A stretch of DNA of 14,749 nucleotides from contig CAJWNF010000003.1 of the NCBI GenBank assembly GCA_913044155.1, forward strand, positions 1 to 14,749. The letters run 5' to 3'. This DNA comes from an uncultured Gammaproteobacteria bacterium. Lineage in GTDB: Bacteria > Pseudomonadota > Gammaproteobacteria > PS1 > Thioglobaceae. This document shows positions 1 to 7,036 of this stretch, piece after piece (the first letter of the stretch is position 1; every line of letters begins with the position of its first letter). The notes under the pieces are model-generated. The model did no database searches, was not told where the DNA came from, and saw only the letters and a program-made list of their open reading frames with translations. A program made the translations under genes and the position numbers.

Positions 1-742
1 ATTTTCGTATATTGAGCACGCCACAATCAAGCAACAAATACTGCCCCTTAATTCCATTTAAAACACCCGAAATAACTGGCGTTTTATCAAGGCTCAGGGA
101 GACAATCTTGGCCGGGTATTTTATCACAGGGTAGTCAATATTGACGACATCGTCAGATAAAGGCTTTGCGCCAAGTTCGTTTATAAGAACAGGAATCCTT
201 TCTAACAGAGTCTTTTTAGTGGAGACAAGCTCGACTGGAGCAACTTTGTTCGTTAACATTTTGCGCCAATTTGTTTTATCAGAAACGAAAGACTTTAGAG
301 CTTTTTCAATGCGCCCAGAGTCAAGTCTAGTTTCTGCCTCAAGAATAGGAAGCGCGCTAATTGCTCCTTGGTCAATCCAGCGACTAGGCAGGTTCGTTTT
401 TCGAGTGATGCCGACCTTTGCCTCAGAAGTGTTCGCAATGTAGACTATGTGGGGAGAAAAGCAGTATGATTCGCCCCATTCTGGCTCCCGACAAGTCCCT
501 TTATGGTGGTGACAGGTTTCAGGCCTCATGATGCATAAATCACACCGCGCGAGAGAATTTGCGCAAGGCCAACAATGGCCTTGTGAGTAGCTTTTACTAG
601 TCATTCTGCCACAGGAAGCACACCGTATTTGTTGGCTAAACGCGAGTTCAATTGGTTTTCCTACAAGGGCCCCTATATCCAGCTCTGTGTCATCAAAGTT
701 GAGCCTGTATTGAGCAACCCCAGATTTCAAGGAAGTGTGCAT
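1..742 (-). CDS. DUF2797 family zinc-binding protein (3' end outside the window)
   Basis: This reading frame opens at an ATG (740-742) and stays open for 247 codons to the window edge, so the C-terminus is missing. Residues 41-94 are cysteine-rich: CASC at 41-44, CWPC at 57-60, CDLC at 67-70, then Cys77, three His (78-80), Cys84 and Cys94, which suggests one or two zinc sites. Next comes a segment VYIANTSEAKVGIT (100-113) followed by SRWIDQGA (120-127). This block is typical of DUF2797 proteins and resembles the start of a GIY-YIG fold (VYI, a short loop, KVGIT, then Arg). The family has no established function that I know of; a nucleic-acid role is only inference. The start lies 17 nt after the purC stop, so the two genes are probably co-transcribed. 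No strong Shine-Dalgarno is seen. The family call rests on recalled motifs. Confidence 0.8.
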   Translation of the reverse strand, partial: MHTSLKSGVAQYRLNFDDTELDIGALVGKPIELAFSQQIRCASCGRMTSKSYSQGHCWPCANSLARCDLCIMRPETCHHHKGTCREPEWGESYCFSPHIVYIANTSEAKVGITRKTNLPSRWIDQGAISALPILEAETRLDSGRIEKALKSFVSDKTNWRKMLTNKVAPVELVSTKKTLLERIPVLINELGAKPLSDDVVNIDYPVIKYPAKIVSLSLDKTPVISGVLNGIKGQYLLLDCGVLNIRK

Positions 743-759
743 TTTATTGGTGTATCCGC

Positions 760-1635
760 TTAGTTGCATAGGAGCGCTTGAACCTCTTCGTATTTTTTTG
801 CTGTTTTTATCAGTATGTCATTTGGCAGTATTGGCGCAGGAGGAGTCTTATCCCAATCAAGCGTCTCTAGATAATCTCTAATAATTTGTTTGTCATAGCT
901 TTTAGGATTTATTCCTGCTTGGTATTCTGATTTAGGCCAAAATCTTGAAGAGTCGGGCGTTAGGACTTCGTCCATCAGAGTAAGCTGGTTATCAGTGTCC
1001 AAGCCAAACTCAAACTTAGTATCAGCAACAATAATCCCGCGACTGATAGCGTGATTTGCGGCGAACTTATAAATTTCCACGCTTTTTTCTTTTATTTTGT
1101 TTGCTAGATTTTCTCCAACCAGCAGTTTTGTTTCTGCGAACGATATGTTTGCGTCATGTTCACCAGCGGGCGCTTTAGAGGATGGAGTGTAGAGCGGAAC
1201 TTCTAGTTTTTGCGCTAGGCTCATGCCTGGAGGCAAGGGGATGCTGCAAACTGAGCCAGAGGATAGATACTCTTTCCAGCCAGACCCAATCAGATAACCT
1301 CTAACAACTGCCTCAATTGGCAACGGTTTAAGTTTTTTAACCACTATAGCGCGACCTTTAAGCTGGGCTGCCTCTTCTTTTGGAAGGACCTCTTCAAGAG
1401 AGGTTTTTGTTAGATGGTTCGGAATAATATGCTCTGTTTTTTTAAACCAATAATTTGCCACAGAGGTAAGCATTAAGCCCTTTTTAGGAACGGGCTGGCC
1501 GAAGACAACGTCAAAAGCTGAAAGCCTATCAGTTGCAACTATGAGCATCGTCTCGTTGTTAATGTCAAAAATATCTCTAACTTTGCCGCTATGAAGCAGT
1601 GGTAAGCTAAGCTTTGTTTGCAAAACTGGTCGCAT
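760..1635 (-). CDS. purC: phosphoribosylaminoimidazole-succinocarboxamide synthase (SAICAR synthase)
   Basis: The product is the cytosolic purine-biosynthesis enzyme that joins CAIR and aspartate with ATP to give SAICAR. Visible family motifs are SGKVRDIFD near the N-terminus (about residues 16-24), DRLSAFDV (36-43), EAVVRGYLIGSGWKEY (about 108-123), DTKFEFGLD in the second half and LMDEVLTPDSSRFWP, which carry the nucleotide and substrate sites. At 291 residues it belongs to the longer form also found in yeast Ade1 and many proteobacteria, rather than the roughly 237-residue E. coli type. The ATG at 1633-1635 gives an N-terminus that begins just before the first conserved block. It follows the M23 gene after about 85 nt and precedes the DUF2797 gene by 17 nt. 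No other purine gene is nearby. Confidence 0.96.
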   Translation of the reverse strand: MRPVLQTKLSLPLLHSGKVRDIFDINNETMLIVATDRLSAFDVVFGQPVPKKGLMLTSVANYWFKKTEHIIPNHLTKTSLEEVLPKEEAAQLKGRAIVVKKLKPLPIEAVVRGYLIGSGWKEYLSSGSVCSIPLPPGMSLAQKLEVPLYTPSSKAPAGEHDANISFAETKLLVGENLANKIKEKSVEIYKFAANHAISRGIIVADTKFEFGLDTDNQLTLMDEVLTPDSSRFWPKSEYQAGINPKSYDKQIIRDYLETLDWDKTPPAPILPNDILIKTAKKYEEVQALLCN

Positions 1636-1720
1636 AAACCTTATAACTTATATTAAAGCTACCATTTTAATCGATTGTTTTCGCTAGGTTGTTCTGTTGG
1701 CAATTAAGAGAAACAAGGGT

Positions 1721-2857
1721 CTATATATTTAGTTTTGCCAGGACTTCTTTTGCTACCCTAACAAATTCTGCCATTGAGCCTTGTGGCACGTTTAGCTGTT
1801 TAGGAGGGCTGTACTTTTCCGGGTCTTTGTGAACGCCATCAACACGGATCTCGTAATGCAGGTGAGGACCGGTAGACATTCCTGTGCTTCCAACATAGCC
1901 AATAACCTGGCCTTTCGAAACCCGATGTCCTGATCTTAGCCCTTTTTCAAACCGAGCCATATGCGCATAAACTGTTGTTAGATGAGCGCCGTGATCTATA
2001 TATACCACATTGCCATAGCCACTCAAAACTGCGACATGCCTGATAATTCCCTTTGCAGCTGCGTATACAGGGCGGCCTTGGGGCGCCGCAAAGTCTGTTC
2101 CTCGGTGGGATTTCCATGTTTTTTTGATTGGGTGAAAGCGCCGCTTCTGGAAGCCTGAGCTTATACGGTCATATTTCAAAGGGGCAAAGAAAAAACTGTC
2201 ATTTAAGGTTTTTCCATTAACCTGATAGTAATTCGTTTTGCCTTTAGCGTCTTTATATGAAAATAGAGAAATCGTTCTTCGATTGCCAACATAGATCATC
2301 GCGAGAGGCTTGTCAGACCCGTTCCAGGCAAGGATAAATTTGTCGCCCTTGCTCAGGTCGCGCCTAAAATCTAACTCCCAAGAAAAGTTATCTACCATAA
2401 GCTTGATTATCTCTGCCTCAATCCCAAACTCCTTGGCGTCATAATTAAGAGACTTGGTGATGACTATCGTTGAGTGTGTAATTCCTGCGGTTGGCTGGAC
2501 GTTGATAGTTAAAAAGCGGAACCTCTTTTTGCTATAAGTAATGATCATAGGGTTGGCGCTTACAGGCTTGTAAATAATTTTCTTGAGGTTGTGGTTGTCG
2601 TCAAGGCTAATTTTGAATTGATCGCCAGGATAAATGTTGTTGAGTTGTTTGGCTCGCCCATCTGAAGACATGAGCTCATTTAAAAGCCCTCCAGACAGGC
2701 CCGACTTAAAGAAAAACTTATAAAAAGCATCTCCTGGAGAGGCTTTAAAGTAAAGCTCGTGTTGATTGTGTGCATTTACAGGTGGCGTGAAAAGTACAGC
2801 CCCTAATATTAGAAGCCGGCACAATGAAAGCCGTATTTTTTTAGATACCAGATTCAA
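1721..2857 (-). CDS. secreted M23 family (MepM/OapA-like) peptidoglycan metalloendopeptidase
   Basis: This is probably a periplasmic zinc endopeptidase that cuts peptide cross-links in peptidoglycan. The N-terminus is a signal peptide: basic residues (KKIR), a hydrophobic core at about 13-24, and a likely cleavage after Asn-Ala at 28-29. Residues about 32-115 look like an OapA/LysM-like domain with the PGDAFYK and IYPGDQFKI blocks. The M23 domain covers about 230-345. Its zinc ligands are His251 and Asp255 in HRGTDFA and His334 in HLHYE, and its catalytic histidines are His298 (YAH) and His332. All are intact, so activity is expected, unlike the degenerate EnvC/NlpD type. The start is TTG at 2855-2857, inside the end of dxr (17-nt overlap) and without a Shine-Dalgarno. 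This implies translational coupling, and the start suits the signal peptide. It occupies the place where rseP is usually found. Confidence 0.92.
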   Translation of the reverse strand: MNLVSKKIRLSLCRLLILGAVLFTPPVNAHNQHELYFKASPGDAFYKFFFKSGLSGGLLNELMSSDGRAKQLNNIYPGDQFKISLDDNHNLKKIIYKPVSANPMIITYSKKRFRFLTINVQPTAGITHSTIVITKSLNYDAKEFGIEAEIIKLMVDNFSWELDFRRDLSKGDKFILAWNGSDKPLAMIYVGNRRTISLFSYKDAKGKTNYYQVNGKTLNDSFFFAPLKYDRISSGFQKRRFHPIKKTWKSHRGTDFAAPQGRPVYAAAKGIIRHVAVLSGYGNVVYIDHGAHLTTVYAHMARFEKGLRSGHRVSKGQVIGYVGSTGMSTGPHLHYEIRVDGVHKDPEKYSPPKQLNVPQGSMAEFVRVAKEVLAKLNI

Positions 2858-3992
2858 CGATTGATTTTGCTATTTGACGAGAAGTTTGGTCATTTTCCAC
2901 AATTACTGACATAGAGTCAAGTTCGCATGCTGAGACTCTTTCAAGTGCTTTTTCAATGACTTTTGCGATACCCAAAAAGCCTATCTTTCCTTTAAGGAAT
3001 GCATCGACTGCAACCTCGTTGGCGGCATTAAGCGTGCCCGGCAAGCTCTTTCCTTCTTTAAGCGCTTCATAGGCAAGCCTTAAGCAAGGGTAAGACTCTA
3101 GATTTGGAGGAAAAAATTCCAGTGGTTTTTGTTTTGTAAGGTCTAACGCCTGCACTCCCGAGCTTTGTCTCTTAGGATAAGAAAGCGCATAAGATATAGC
3201 AGTCCGCATATCGGGCAGGCCGAGCTGAGACATCACGCTGCCATCGTCAAAATAGGCAAGAGAATGTATGATGCTTTGTGGATGAATAACAACCTCAATT
3301 TGTGAAGGCCTTAATGAAAACAGAAAGCATGCTTCGATGACCTCTAAACCTTTATTCATCATTGTTGCTGAGTCTATCGATATTTTCCGCCCCATGTTCC
3401 AGTTGGGATGTTTGCAGGCCTGTTCCGGAGTAACGCCTTCAAGGGCAGCAGGAGAAAAATTGAGGAACGGTCCACCAGATGCGGTAAGCTGTATTTTGTT
3501 TAGTCCACTCATCCCTCCTTGTAGGCATTGGAATATCGCGCTATGTTCAGAATCAACTGGAATTATTTCTGCCCCAGAATCTTTTGCGGAATTGATTAAT
3601 AGGTTTCCAGCGAGAACCAGCGACTCTTTGTTGGCTAGCATAACTCTTTTGCCGGAATTGACTGCAGCTAGTACAGAGGCCATTCCTGCACTACCAACAA
3701 TTGCAGCCATAACAAAGTCGGTTTGCTCGTTTTCTGCAATCTCATTAAGAGCCCTGTGTCCTGATAAAACAGTGATCTCTGAGGGGGTCTTATTGCTTAG
3801 TTTTTCAGCGGCGGCTGAATCTGTCATAACAGCATAGGCCGGGCTGTGAATTTCACAAAGCTTTAGCATTAGCTCCCAGTTAGTATTGGCGCTTATGGCA
3901 AAAACTCTGAACTTGTCAGGATGAAGGGAGGCGACTTCTAGTGTATTAAGCCCGATGGATCCGGTTGCTCCAAGAATACAAATGTTTTTCAC
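2841..3992 (-). CDS. dxr: 1-deoxy-D-xylulose 5-phosphate reductoisomerase
   Basis: Dxr converts DXP to 2-C-methyl-D-erythritol 4-phosphate with NADPH, the committed step of the MEP isoprenoid pathway. The NADPH loop GATGSIG is at residues 8-14 and ANKESLVLAG at 120-129. Asp147 and Glu149 in PVDSEHS and Glu217 in NKGLEVIEA are the expected metal ligands. HPNWNMGRKISIDSATM (about 195-211) is the flexible substrate lid, and VIHPQSIIHS follows at 235-244. The 383 residues are slightly fewer than in E. coli. The start is GTG, overlapping the cdsA stop by 4 nt, which indicates translational coupling. Upstream uppS uses a downstream product of this pathway, so the operon joins supply and use of isoprenoid precursors. 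Confidence 0.97.
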   Translation of the reverse strand: MKNICILGATGSIGLNTLEVASLHPDKFRVFAISANTNWELMLKLCEIHSPAYAVMTDSAAAEKLSNKTPSEITVLSGHRALNEIAENEQTDFVMAAIVGSAGMASVLAAVNSGKRVMLANKESLVLAGNLLINSAKDSGAEIIPVDSEHSAIFQCLQGGMSGLNKIQLTASGGPFLNFSPAALEGVTPEQACKHPNWNMGRKISIDSATMMNKGLEVIEACFLFSLRPSQIEVVIHPQSIIHSLAYFDDGSVMSQLGLPDMRTAISYALSYPKRQSSGVQALDLTKQKPLEFFPPNLESYPCLRLAYEALKEGKSLPGTLNAANEVAVDAFLKGKIGFLGIAKVIEKALERVSACELDSMSVIVENDQTSRQIAKSIVESGI

Positions 3993-4798
3993 AGTAGGGC
4001 CCCGTAATACATTAAGTAAAAGATTGGAGCTGCAGAAGTAAGGCTGTCTATCCTGTCGAATAAGCCTCCATGGCCAGGAAGCAAAGACCCACTATCTTTG
4101 GCGTTTGCAAGCCTTTTATGAAGACTTTCAAATAGATCTCCGACAACTGAGGCAATTGAAATGACAACTGACAAAGCCACATAAACAAGATACTGTTCTG
4201 CACTAATAGGCTCAATATATAGCTCTAAATAGACAAGCATGACTGCTACGGACGCAACAGTTCCGCCAATCAGGCCTTCAACAGTTTTTCCAGGGCTGAC
4301 TCGAGGGCAAAGCTTGTTAGAACCGAAAGCTTTGCCGGCAAAATAAGCACCACTATCCGCACTCCAGATAAGCGCCAAAAGCAGCAAGACAAGTTCGCTG
4401 TTATTTTTTTGTAGCGCTGCTAATGCTAAAAACATAGGCACAAAAATAAACAAACCGTTTAAGAGTCGAACGCCATGGCTTCCATGCCAGAGACTGGTAA
4501 ACTTTGGGTAGCAAAAAACCCAGCAGGCGTTTAAGAGCCACCAGGCAGAAGAGGCAATTATAACTGGCATAAGCCAAGCATTAATAGACGTAAAAATAAA
4601 TGCTATGATGGTTAAGGCAAAGACGTAAAGCACCCTAAATACTGGTTGTTTTATGCTAATCAAGCTGCAATATTCCCACCCCGCAACAGCAATGACTAGG
4701 GCCAATATAATACGGAACAACATTTCATCTAATAGTAGTGTTACTAACACCACAATAGGTAGCAATATGGCAGCTGTAATTAGTCGTTTAGTAAGCAT
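3989..4798 (-). CDS. cdsA: phosphatidate cytidylyltransferase (CDP-diacylglycerol synthase)
   Basis: This inner-membrane enzyme makes CDP-diacylglycerol from phosphatidic acid and CTP, the branch point of phospholipid synthesis. The 269-residue protein is very hydrophobic, with roughly seven to eight membrane segments. The family signature lies near the C-terminus: an S-x-x-K-R block, then KDSGSLLPGHGGLFDRID, which carries the metal-binding acidic residues. The position usually taken by a large hydrophobic residue (SMFKR in E. coli) is His here (SLHKR). WSADSGAYFAGKAFG and SPGKTVEGLIGG in the middle are also conserved. The ATG lies 2 nt after the uppS stop and the gene overlaps dxr by 4 nt, so all three are in one operon. 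Confidence 0.96.
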   Translation of the reverse strand: MLTKRLITAAILLPIVVLVTLLLDEMLFRIILALVIAVAGWEYCSLISIKQPVFRVLYVFALTIIAFIFTSINAWLMPVIIASSAWWLLNACWVFCYPKFTSLWHGSHGVRLLNGLFIFVPMFLALAALQKNNSELVLLLLALIWSADSGAYFAGKAFGSNKLCPRVSPGKTVEGLIGGTVASVAVMLVYLELYIEPISAEQYLVYVALSVVISIASVVGDLFESLHKRLANAKDSGSLLPGHGGLFDRIDSLTSAAPIFYLMYYGALL

Positions 4799-4800
4799 CT

Positions 4801-5523
4801 TTATTTGTCCTCATGAGACCCATAGCGGCGGTCGCGAGCATGAAAATTTTCAATGGCTAGGTCGAGATCTTTTGTGCCAAAGTCAGGCCACAGCGTGTTG
4901 CAAAAGTAAAGTTCGCTATAGGCGATATCCCAGAGCAAAAAGTTACTAAGTCTAACCTCGCCGCTGGTACGAATGAGTAGGTCGACTGGGGGATATTTAG
5001 CTAAAGAAGTGTGTTTTTCGAAGACTTTGTCGTCGATATCGTTTGGGCTCAGTTTTTCATTGGTTGACTTGGCAGCAATTTTTTTTGTCGCCTCAACGAT
5101 GTCCCATTGGCCGCTATAGTTGGCGGCAATGACGAGATTGAGCCCGGTGTTTTGTTGAAGTTCTTGTTGTGCTTGGATTGCAAGCTTTTGAGTTTTTTCA
5201 GGAAATATTGAAAGGTCGCCAATAATTTTTAGGTGGACATTGTTTTGATTAAGCTTTTTTGTCTCAGTGTTAAGTACGGAGAGAAATAAATTAAAAAGCA
5301 GAGACACCTCTTTGCTGGGGCGGTTCTTGTTTTCACGACTAAATGCGAAAAGGGTTAAGGTTTCAACGCCAATCTTGGCACAATGCTTAACAGTATTGCG
5401 CACGCTTATTACCCCTCTTTGGTGGCCGCTTGTGCGTGGTAGACCCCGTGACTTTGCCCAGCGTCCGTTGCCATCCATAATGATGGCAATGTGTTTAGGG
5501 GCTGGTTTTTTTACTGGAGTCAT
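4801..5523 (-). CDS. uppS: undecaprenyl diphosphate synthase (cis-prenyltransferase)
   Basis: UppS condenses farnesyl diphosphate with isopentenyl diphosphate units to make the C55 carrier lipid for peptidoglycan. The IIMDGNGRWAKSRGLPR block holds catalytic Asp17. LTLFAFSREN follows, and DLLIRTSGE then LSNFLLW near residues 181-198 bind diphosphate and metal. Where most relatives have LLWQ this protein reads LLWD, a small deviation. I start it at the ATG 5521-5523 (240 aa). A TTG nine bases upstream would add three residues, but its first base lies inside a perfect TATAAT box, so it is unlikely. There is no Shine-Dalgarno, which fits a leaderless mRNA. It is the first gene of the envelope operon and is divergent from hisF. 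pyrH and frr, often found upstream, are absent. Confidence 0.95.
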   Translation of the reverse strand: MTPVKKPAPKHIAIIMDGNGRWAKSRGLPRTSGHQRGVISVRNTVKHCAKIGVETLTLFAFSRENKNRPSKEVSLLFNLFLSVLNTETKKLNQNNVHLKIIGDLSIFPEKTQKLAIQAQQELQQNTGLNLVIAANYSGQWDIVEATKKIAAKSTNEKLSPNDIDDKVFEKHTSLAKYPPVDLLIRTSGEVRLSNFLLWDIAYSELYFCNTLWPDFGTKDLDLAIENFHARDRRYGSHEDK

Positions 5524-5537
5524 AGGGCGCAATTATA
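5524..5537 (-). promoter_or_regulatory. uppS promoter -10 box and GC-rich discriminator next to the ATG
   Basis: Reading the minus strand, a perfect TATAAT (5537 to 5532) is followed by TGCGCCCT and then the uppS ATG. Eight bases separate the -10 from the start codon, so transcription would begin at or within a base or two of the A of ATG. A GCGCC discriminator just after the -10 is a known mark of stringently controlled promoters such as rrn P1. That regulation is inference here. No convincing -35 is seen at 16-18 nt. Confidence 0.55.
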
Positions 5538-5611
5538 CCTATAAGGCAAACAATAGCCCGCCACAAAACACCTCTAGTTGACTAGCCATAATGCGCAAAA
5601 CAAACAGGCCT

Positions 5612-5636
5612 GCCAAGACAGCAAAAAAGCCTTGGC
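5612..5636. repeat. short imperfect dyad between uppS and hisF (possible operator)
   Basis: GCCAAG at 5612-5617 can pair with CTTGGC at 5631-5636 across a 13-nt loop, and a flanking AAAACAA (5597-5603) can pair with TTGTTTT (5637-5643). The structure lies upstream of the hisF -10, so it is not a terminator or attenuator of hisF. A regulator-binding site is possible but unproven. Confidence 0.25.
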
Positions 5637-5650
5637 TTGTTTTTATGCGG

Positions 5651-5664
5651 TAAAATTGCGCCCT
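5651..5664 (+). promoter_or_regulatory. hisF promoter -10 box and GC-rich discriminator next to the ATG
   Basis: TAAAAT (5651-5656) is followed by TGCGCCCT and then the hisF ATG at 5665. This is the same layout and nearly the same bases as at the divergent uppS start. No Shine-Dalgarno precedes the ATG. As for uppS, a leaderless transcript is inferred, and no good -35 is evident. Confidence 0.45.
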
Positions 5665-6438
5665 ATGAGTTTAGCAAAGCGCATCATTCCTTGCTTAGAT
5701 GTTCGCGACGGCCGTGTCGTCAAGGGCGTTAAGTTTGTTAATATCAAAGACGCAGGAGACCCAATAGAGGTGGCCAAGCGTTATGACGCTGAGGGCGCTG
5801 ACGAGATTACTTTTCTTGACATAACAGCTTCTCATGAGGGCCGTGATACGACCGCCTATATGGTTGAAAAAATAGCCGAGCAGGTTTTTATTCCTTTGAC
5901 TGTAGGAGGAGGAATTAGAAAGGCAGACGACGTTCTCGCTATGCTAAATGCGGGCGCAGATAAGGTTGCGGTCAACTCTGCAGCAATCTTTAATAAGGAC
6001 TTGATTGCTGAACTGAGCGAGCGCTTTGGGTCCCAATGTATCGTTATCGCAATTGACGCTAAGCGCATATCCGACAGCCCTCCAAGATGGGAGGTGTTTA
6101 CTCACGGCGGTCGCAGAGAAACTGGCATCGATGCCGTTGAGTGGGCAATAAAGATGACCAAAGGCGATTGCGGAGCGGGAGAGGTTTTGCTTACCTCTAT
6201 GGATAGAGACGGCACAAAGGACGGTTTCGATATAGAACTAACTCGTGCAGTAGCCGACGCTGTCGACGTTCCTGTTATCGCCTCTGGAGGTGTTGGAAAA
6301 CTATCCCATCTATCTGCAGGCGTCCTTGAGGGTGGCGCTGACGCAGTCCTAGCTGCGAGCATTTTTCATTTTGGTGAATACTCCGTGGTCGAGGCTAAAA
6401 AAGAGATGCAAGCAAACGGCATTGAAGTTCGACTTTAA
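5665..6438 (+). CDS. hisF: imidazole glycerol phosphate synthase, cyclase subunit
   Basis: HisF uses ammonia from the HisH glutaminase to turn PRFAR into imidazole glycerol phosphate and AICAR, joining histidine and purine synthesis. It is a beta/alpha barrel. Catalytic Asp12 lies in IIPCLDV and Asp131 in VIAIDAKR. Phosphate-binding loops are visible at [12 protein letters not shown] (about 78-89) and VIASGGVG in the second half. The ATG at 5665 gives 257 residues, close to the family length and with the usual N-terminus [13 protein letters not shown]. The frame remains open 29 codons further upstream, but that stretch shows no conserved sequence and crosses the promoter. No other his gene adjoins it, so this is an isolated hisF; its HisH partner must be encoded elsewhere. 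Confidence 0.97.
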   Translation: MSLAKRIIPCLDVRDGRVVKGVKFVNIKDAGDPIEVAKRYDAEGADEITFLDITASHEGRDTTAYMVEKIAEQVFIPLTVGGGIRKADDVLAMLNAGADKVAVNSAAIFNKDLIAELSERFGSQCIVIAIDAKRISDSPPRWEVFTHGGRRETGIDAVEWAIKMTKGDCGAGEVLLTSMDRDGTKDGFDIELTRAVADAVDVPVIASGGVGKLSHLSAGVLEGGADAVLAASIFHFGEYSVVEAKKEMQANGIEVRL

Positions 6439-6444
6439 AGTGGA

Positions 6445-6473
6445 TTGAGTTTTTGCCAGCAAAGGCGTATGAT
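6445..6473 (+). promoter_or_regulatory. sigma70-type promoter for the Sco-like/ctaB/DUF2970 operon
   Basis: TTGAGT (6445-6450) and TATGAT (6468-6473) are separated by exactly 17 bp, just after the hisF stop. Transcription would begin near 6480, about 20 nt before the ATG at 6500. An AAGGAAG ribosome-binding site (6490-6496) lies in between. This suggests that the oxidase assembly genes are transcribed independently of hisF. Confidence 0.55.
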
Positions 6474-6499
6474 TACGCAGTTTTGATTTAAGGAAGACA

Positions 6500-7036
6500 A
6501 TGACGGCAAAAAGAGAGCTGTGGATTTTGTTAGCAATGTTTATATTGCCAATCGCCTTGGGCACTTTGTTTTATTACCTAAGCCCAAAATACTTTAGTGA
6601 AAGCACAGTTAACTACGGTGAACTTGTTCAGCCGATAATAGTTACACAAAAAGAGGACTTTGCCATTGACGGTGGCGGCTCATTTGAGGGCCTCTGGACC
6701 CTTGCTTATGTCTCCAATAAATGTGAAATTCTTTGCAGCAAGGCTGTTAAAGACATGGAAACTATTCGCGTCTTGATGAATGATGAAATGCGAAGAATCC
6801 AAACAGCTATTGTTATTCCTGACGACTCAAGACCGACAAATTTAAATGGCAAGACATTAAGTGTTTTTATTGCTAACTTTGCCCTTTTCCAGCGCTTAAA
6901 CTCGTTCGGGGAAAGAGTTATATTCTTGATTGATCCGATTGGAAATATAATGATGTATTATGAGCCAGAAGAGATCGATATTAAGCGAGTTGTAAAAGAT
7001 CTAAAGCGGTTGTTAAAATACTCTAGGATAGGCTAA
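6500..7036 (+). CDS. Sco-like membrane-anchored thiol protein of the cytochrome oxidase locus
   Basis: The product is a 178-residue protein with one N-terminal membrane segment (about 7-27) and a periplasmic domain that resembles a thioredoxin-like Sco fold. GLWTLAYVSNKCEILC (64-79) aligns by eye with GKWGLLYFGFTSCPDVC of the true Sco in this window, so Cys75 and Cys79 form a CxxxC pair. The end of the domain, FLIDPIGNIMMYY (142-154) then DLKRLLKYSRIG, matches my recollection of the small hypothetical protein in Pseudomonas cox clusters. It contains no histidine at all, so the Cys2-His copper site of Sco cannot form. A thiol-disulfide role in preparing the CuA cysteines of CoxB is a reasonable inference. 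Its stop overlaps the ctaB start by 1 nt. The conserved function is unproven. Confidence 0.8.
   Translation: MTAKRELWILLAMFILPIALGTLFYYLSPKYFSESTVNYGELVQPIIVTQKEDFAIDGGGSFEGLWTLAYVSNKCEILCSKAVKDMETIRVLMNDEMRRIQTAIVIPDDSRPTNLNGKTLSVFIANFALFQRLNSFGERVIFLIDPIGNIMMYYEPEEIDIKRVVKDLKRLLKYSRIG

Larger units (their letters stand above)
5520..5668. repeat. inverted repeat with 20-bp arms around the uppS/hisF divergent starts
   Basis: The arms are 5520-5539 and 5649-5668. They are inverted copies matching at 19 of 20 positions; the one mismatch pairs 5535 with 5653. Each arm contains the -10 box, the GCGCCC discriminator and the ATG of the gene leaving on its side, and the two ATGs sit at exactly mirrored positions. 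The 109 bp between the arms are unrelated to the repeat and hold no gene. Confidence 0.85.

Noticed and set aside
141..443. 100-aa open frame on the plus strand
   Set aside because: It is antisense to the DUF2797 gene, which continues open through the whole region with conserved motifs.
3337..3837. 166-aa open frame on the plus strand
   Set aside because: It lies wholly antisense to dxr, has no recognisable domain or ribosome-binding site, and dxr is unmistakable; it is a shadow frame.
5524..5532. TTG start for uppS nine bases upstream of the ATG
   Set aside because: Its first base is part of the TATAAT box, and the ATG position is mirrored exactly by hisF.
5612..5643. GCCAAG/CTTGGC hairpin with T-rich tail read as a terminator
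   Set aside because: No plus-strand gene ends upstream of it and it precedes the hisF -10, so a terminator has nothing to terminate; kept only as a weak operator candidate.
5578..5664. N-terminal extension of hisF by 29 residues
   Set aside because: It covers the -10 and discriminator and adds no conserved sequence; HisF proteins start at the ATG 5665 block.
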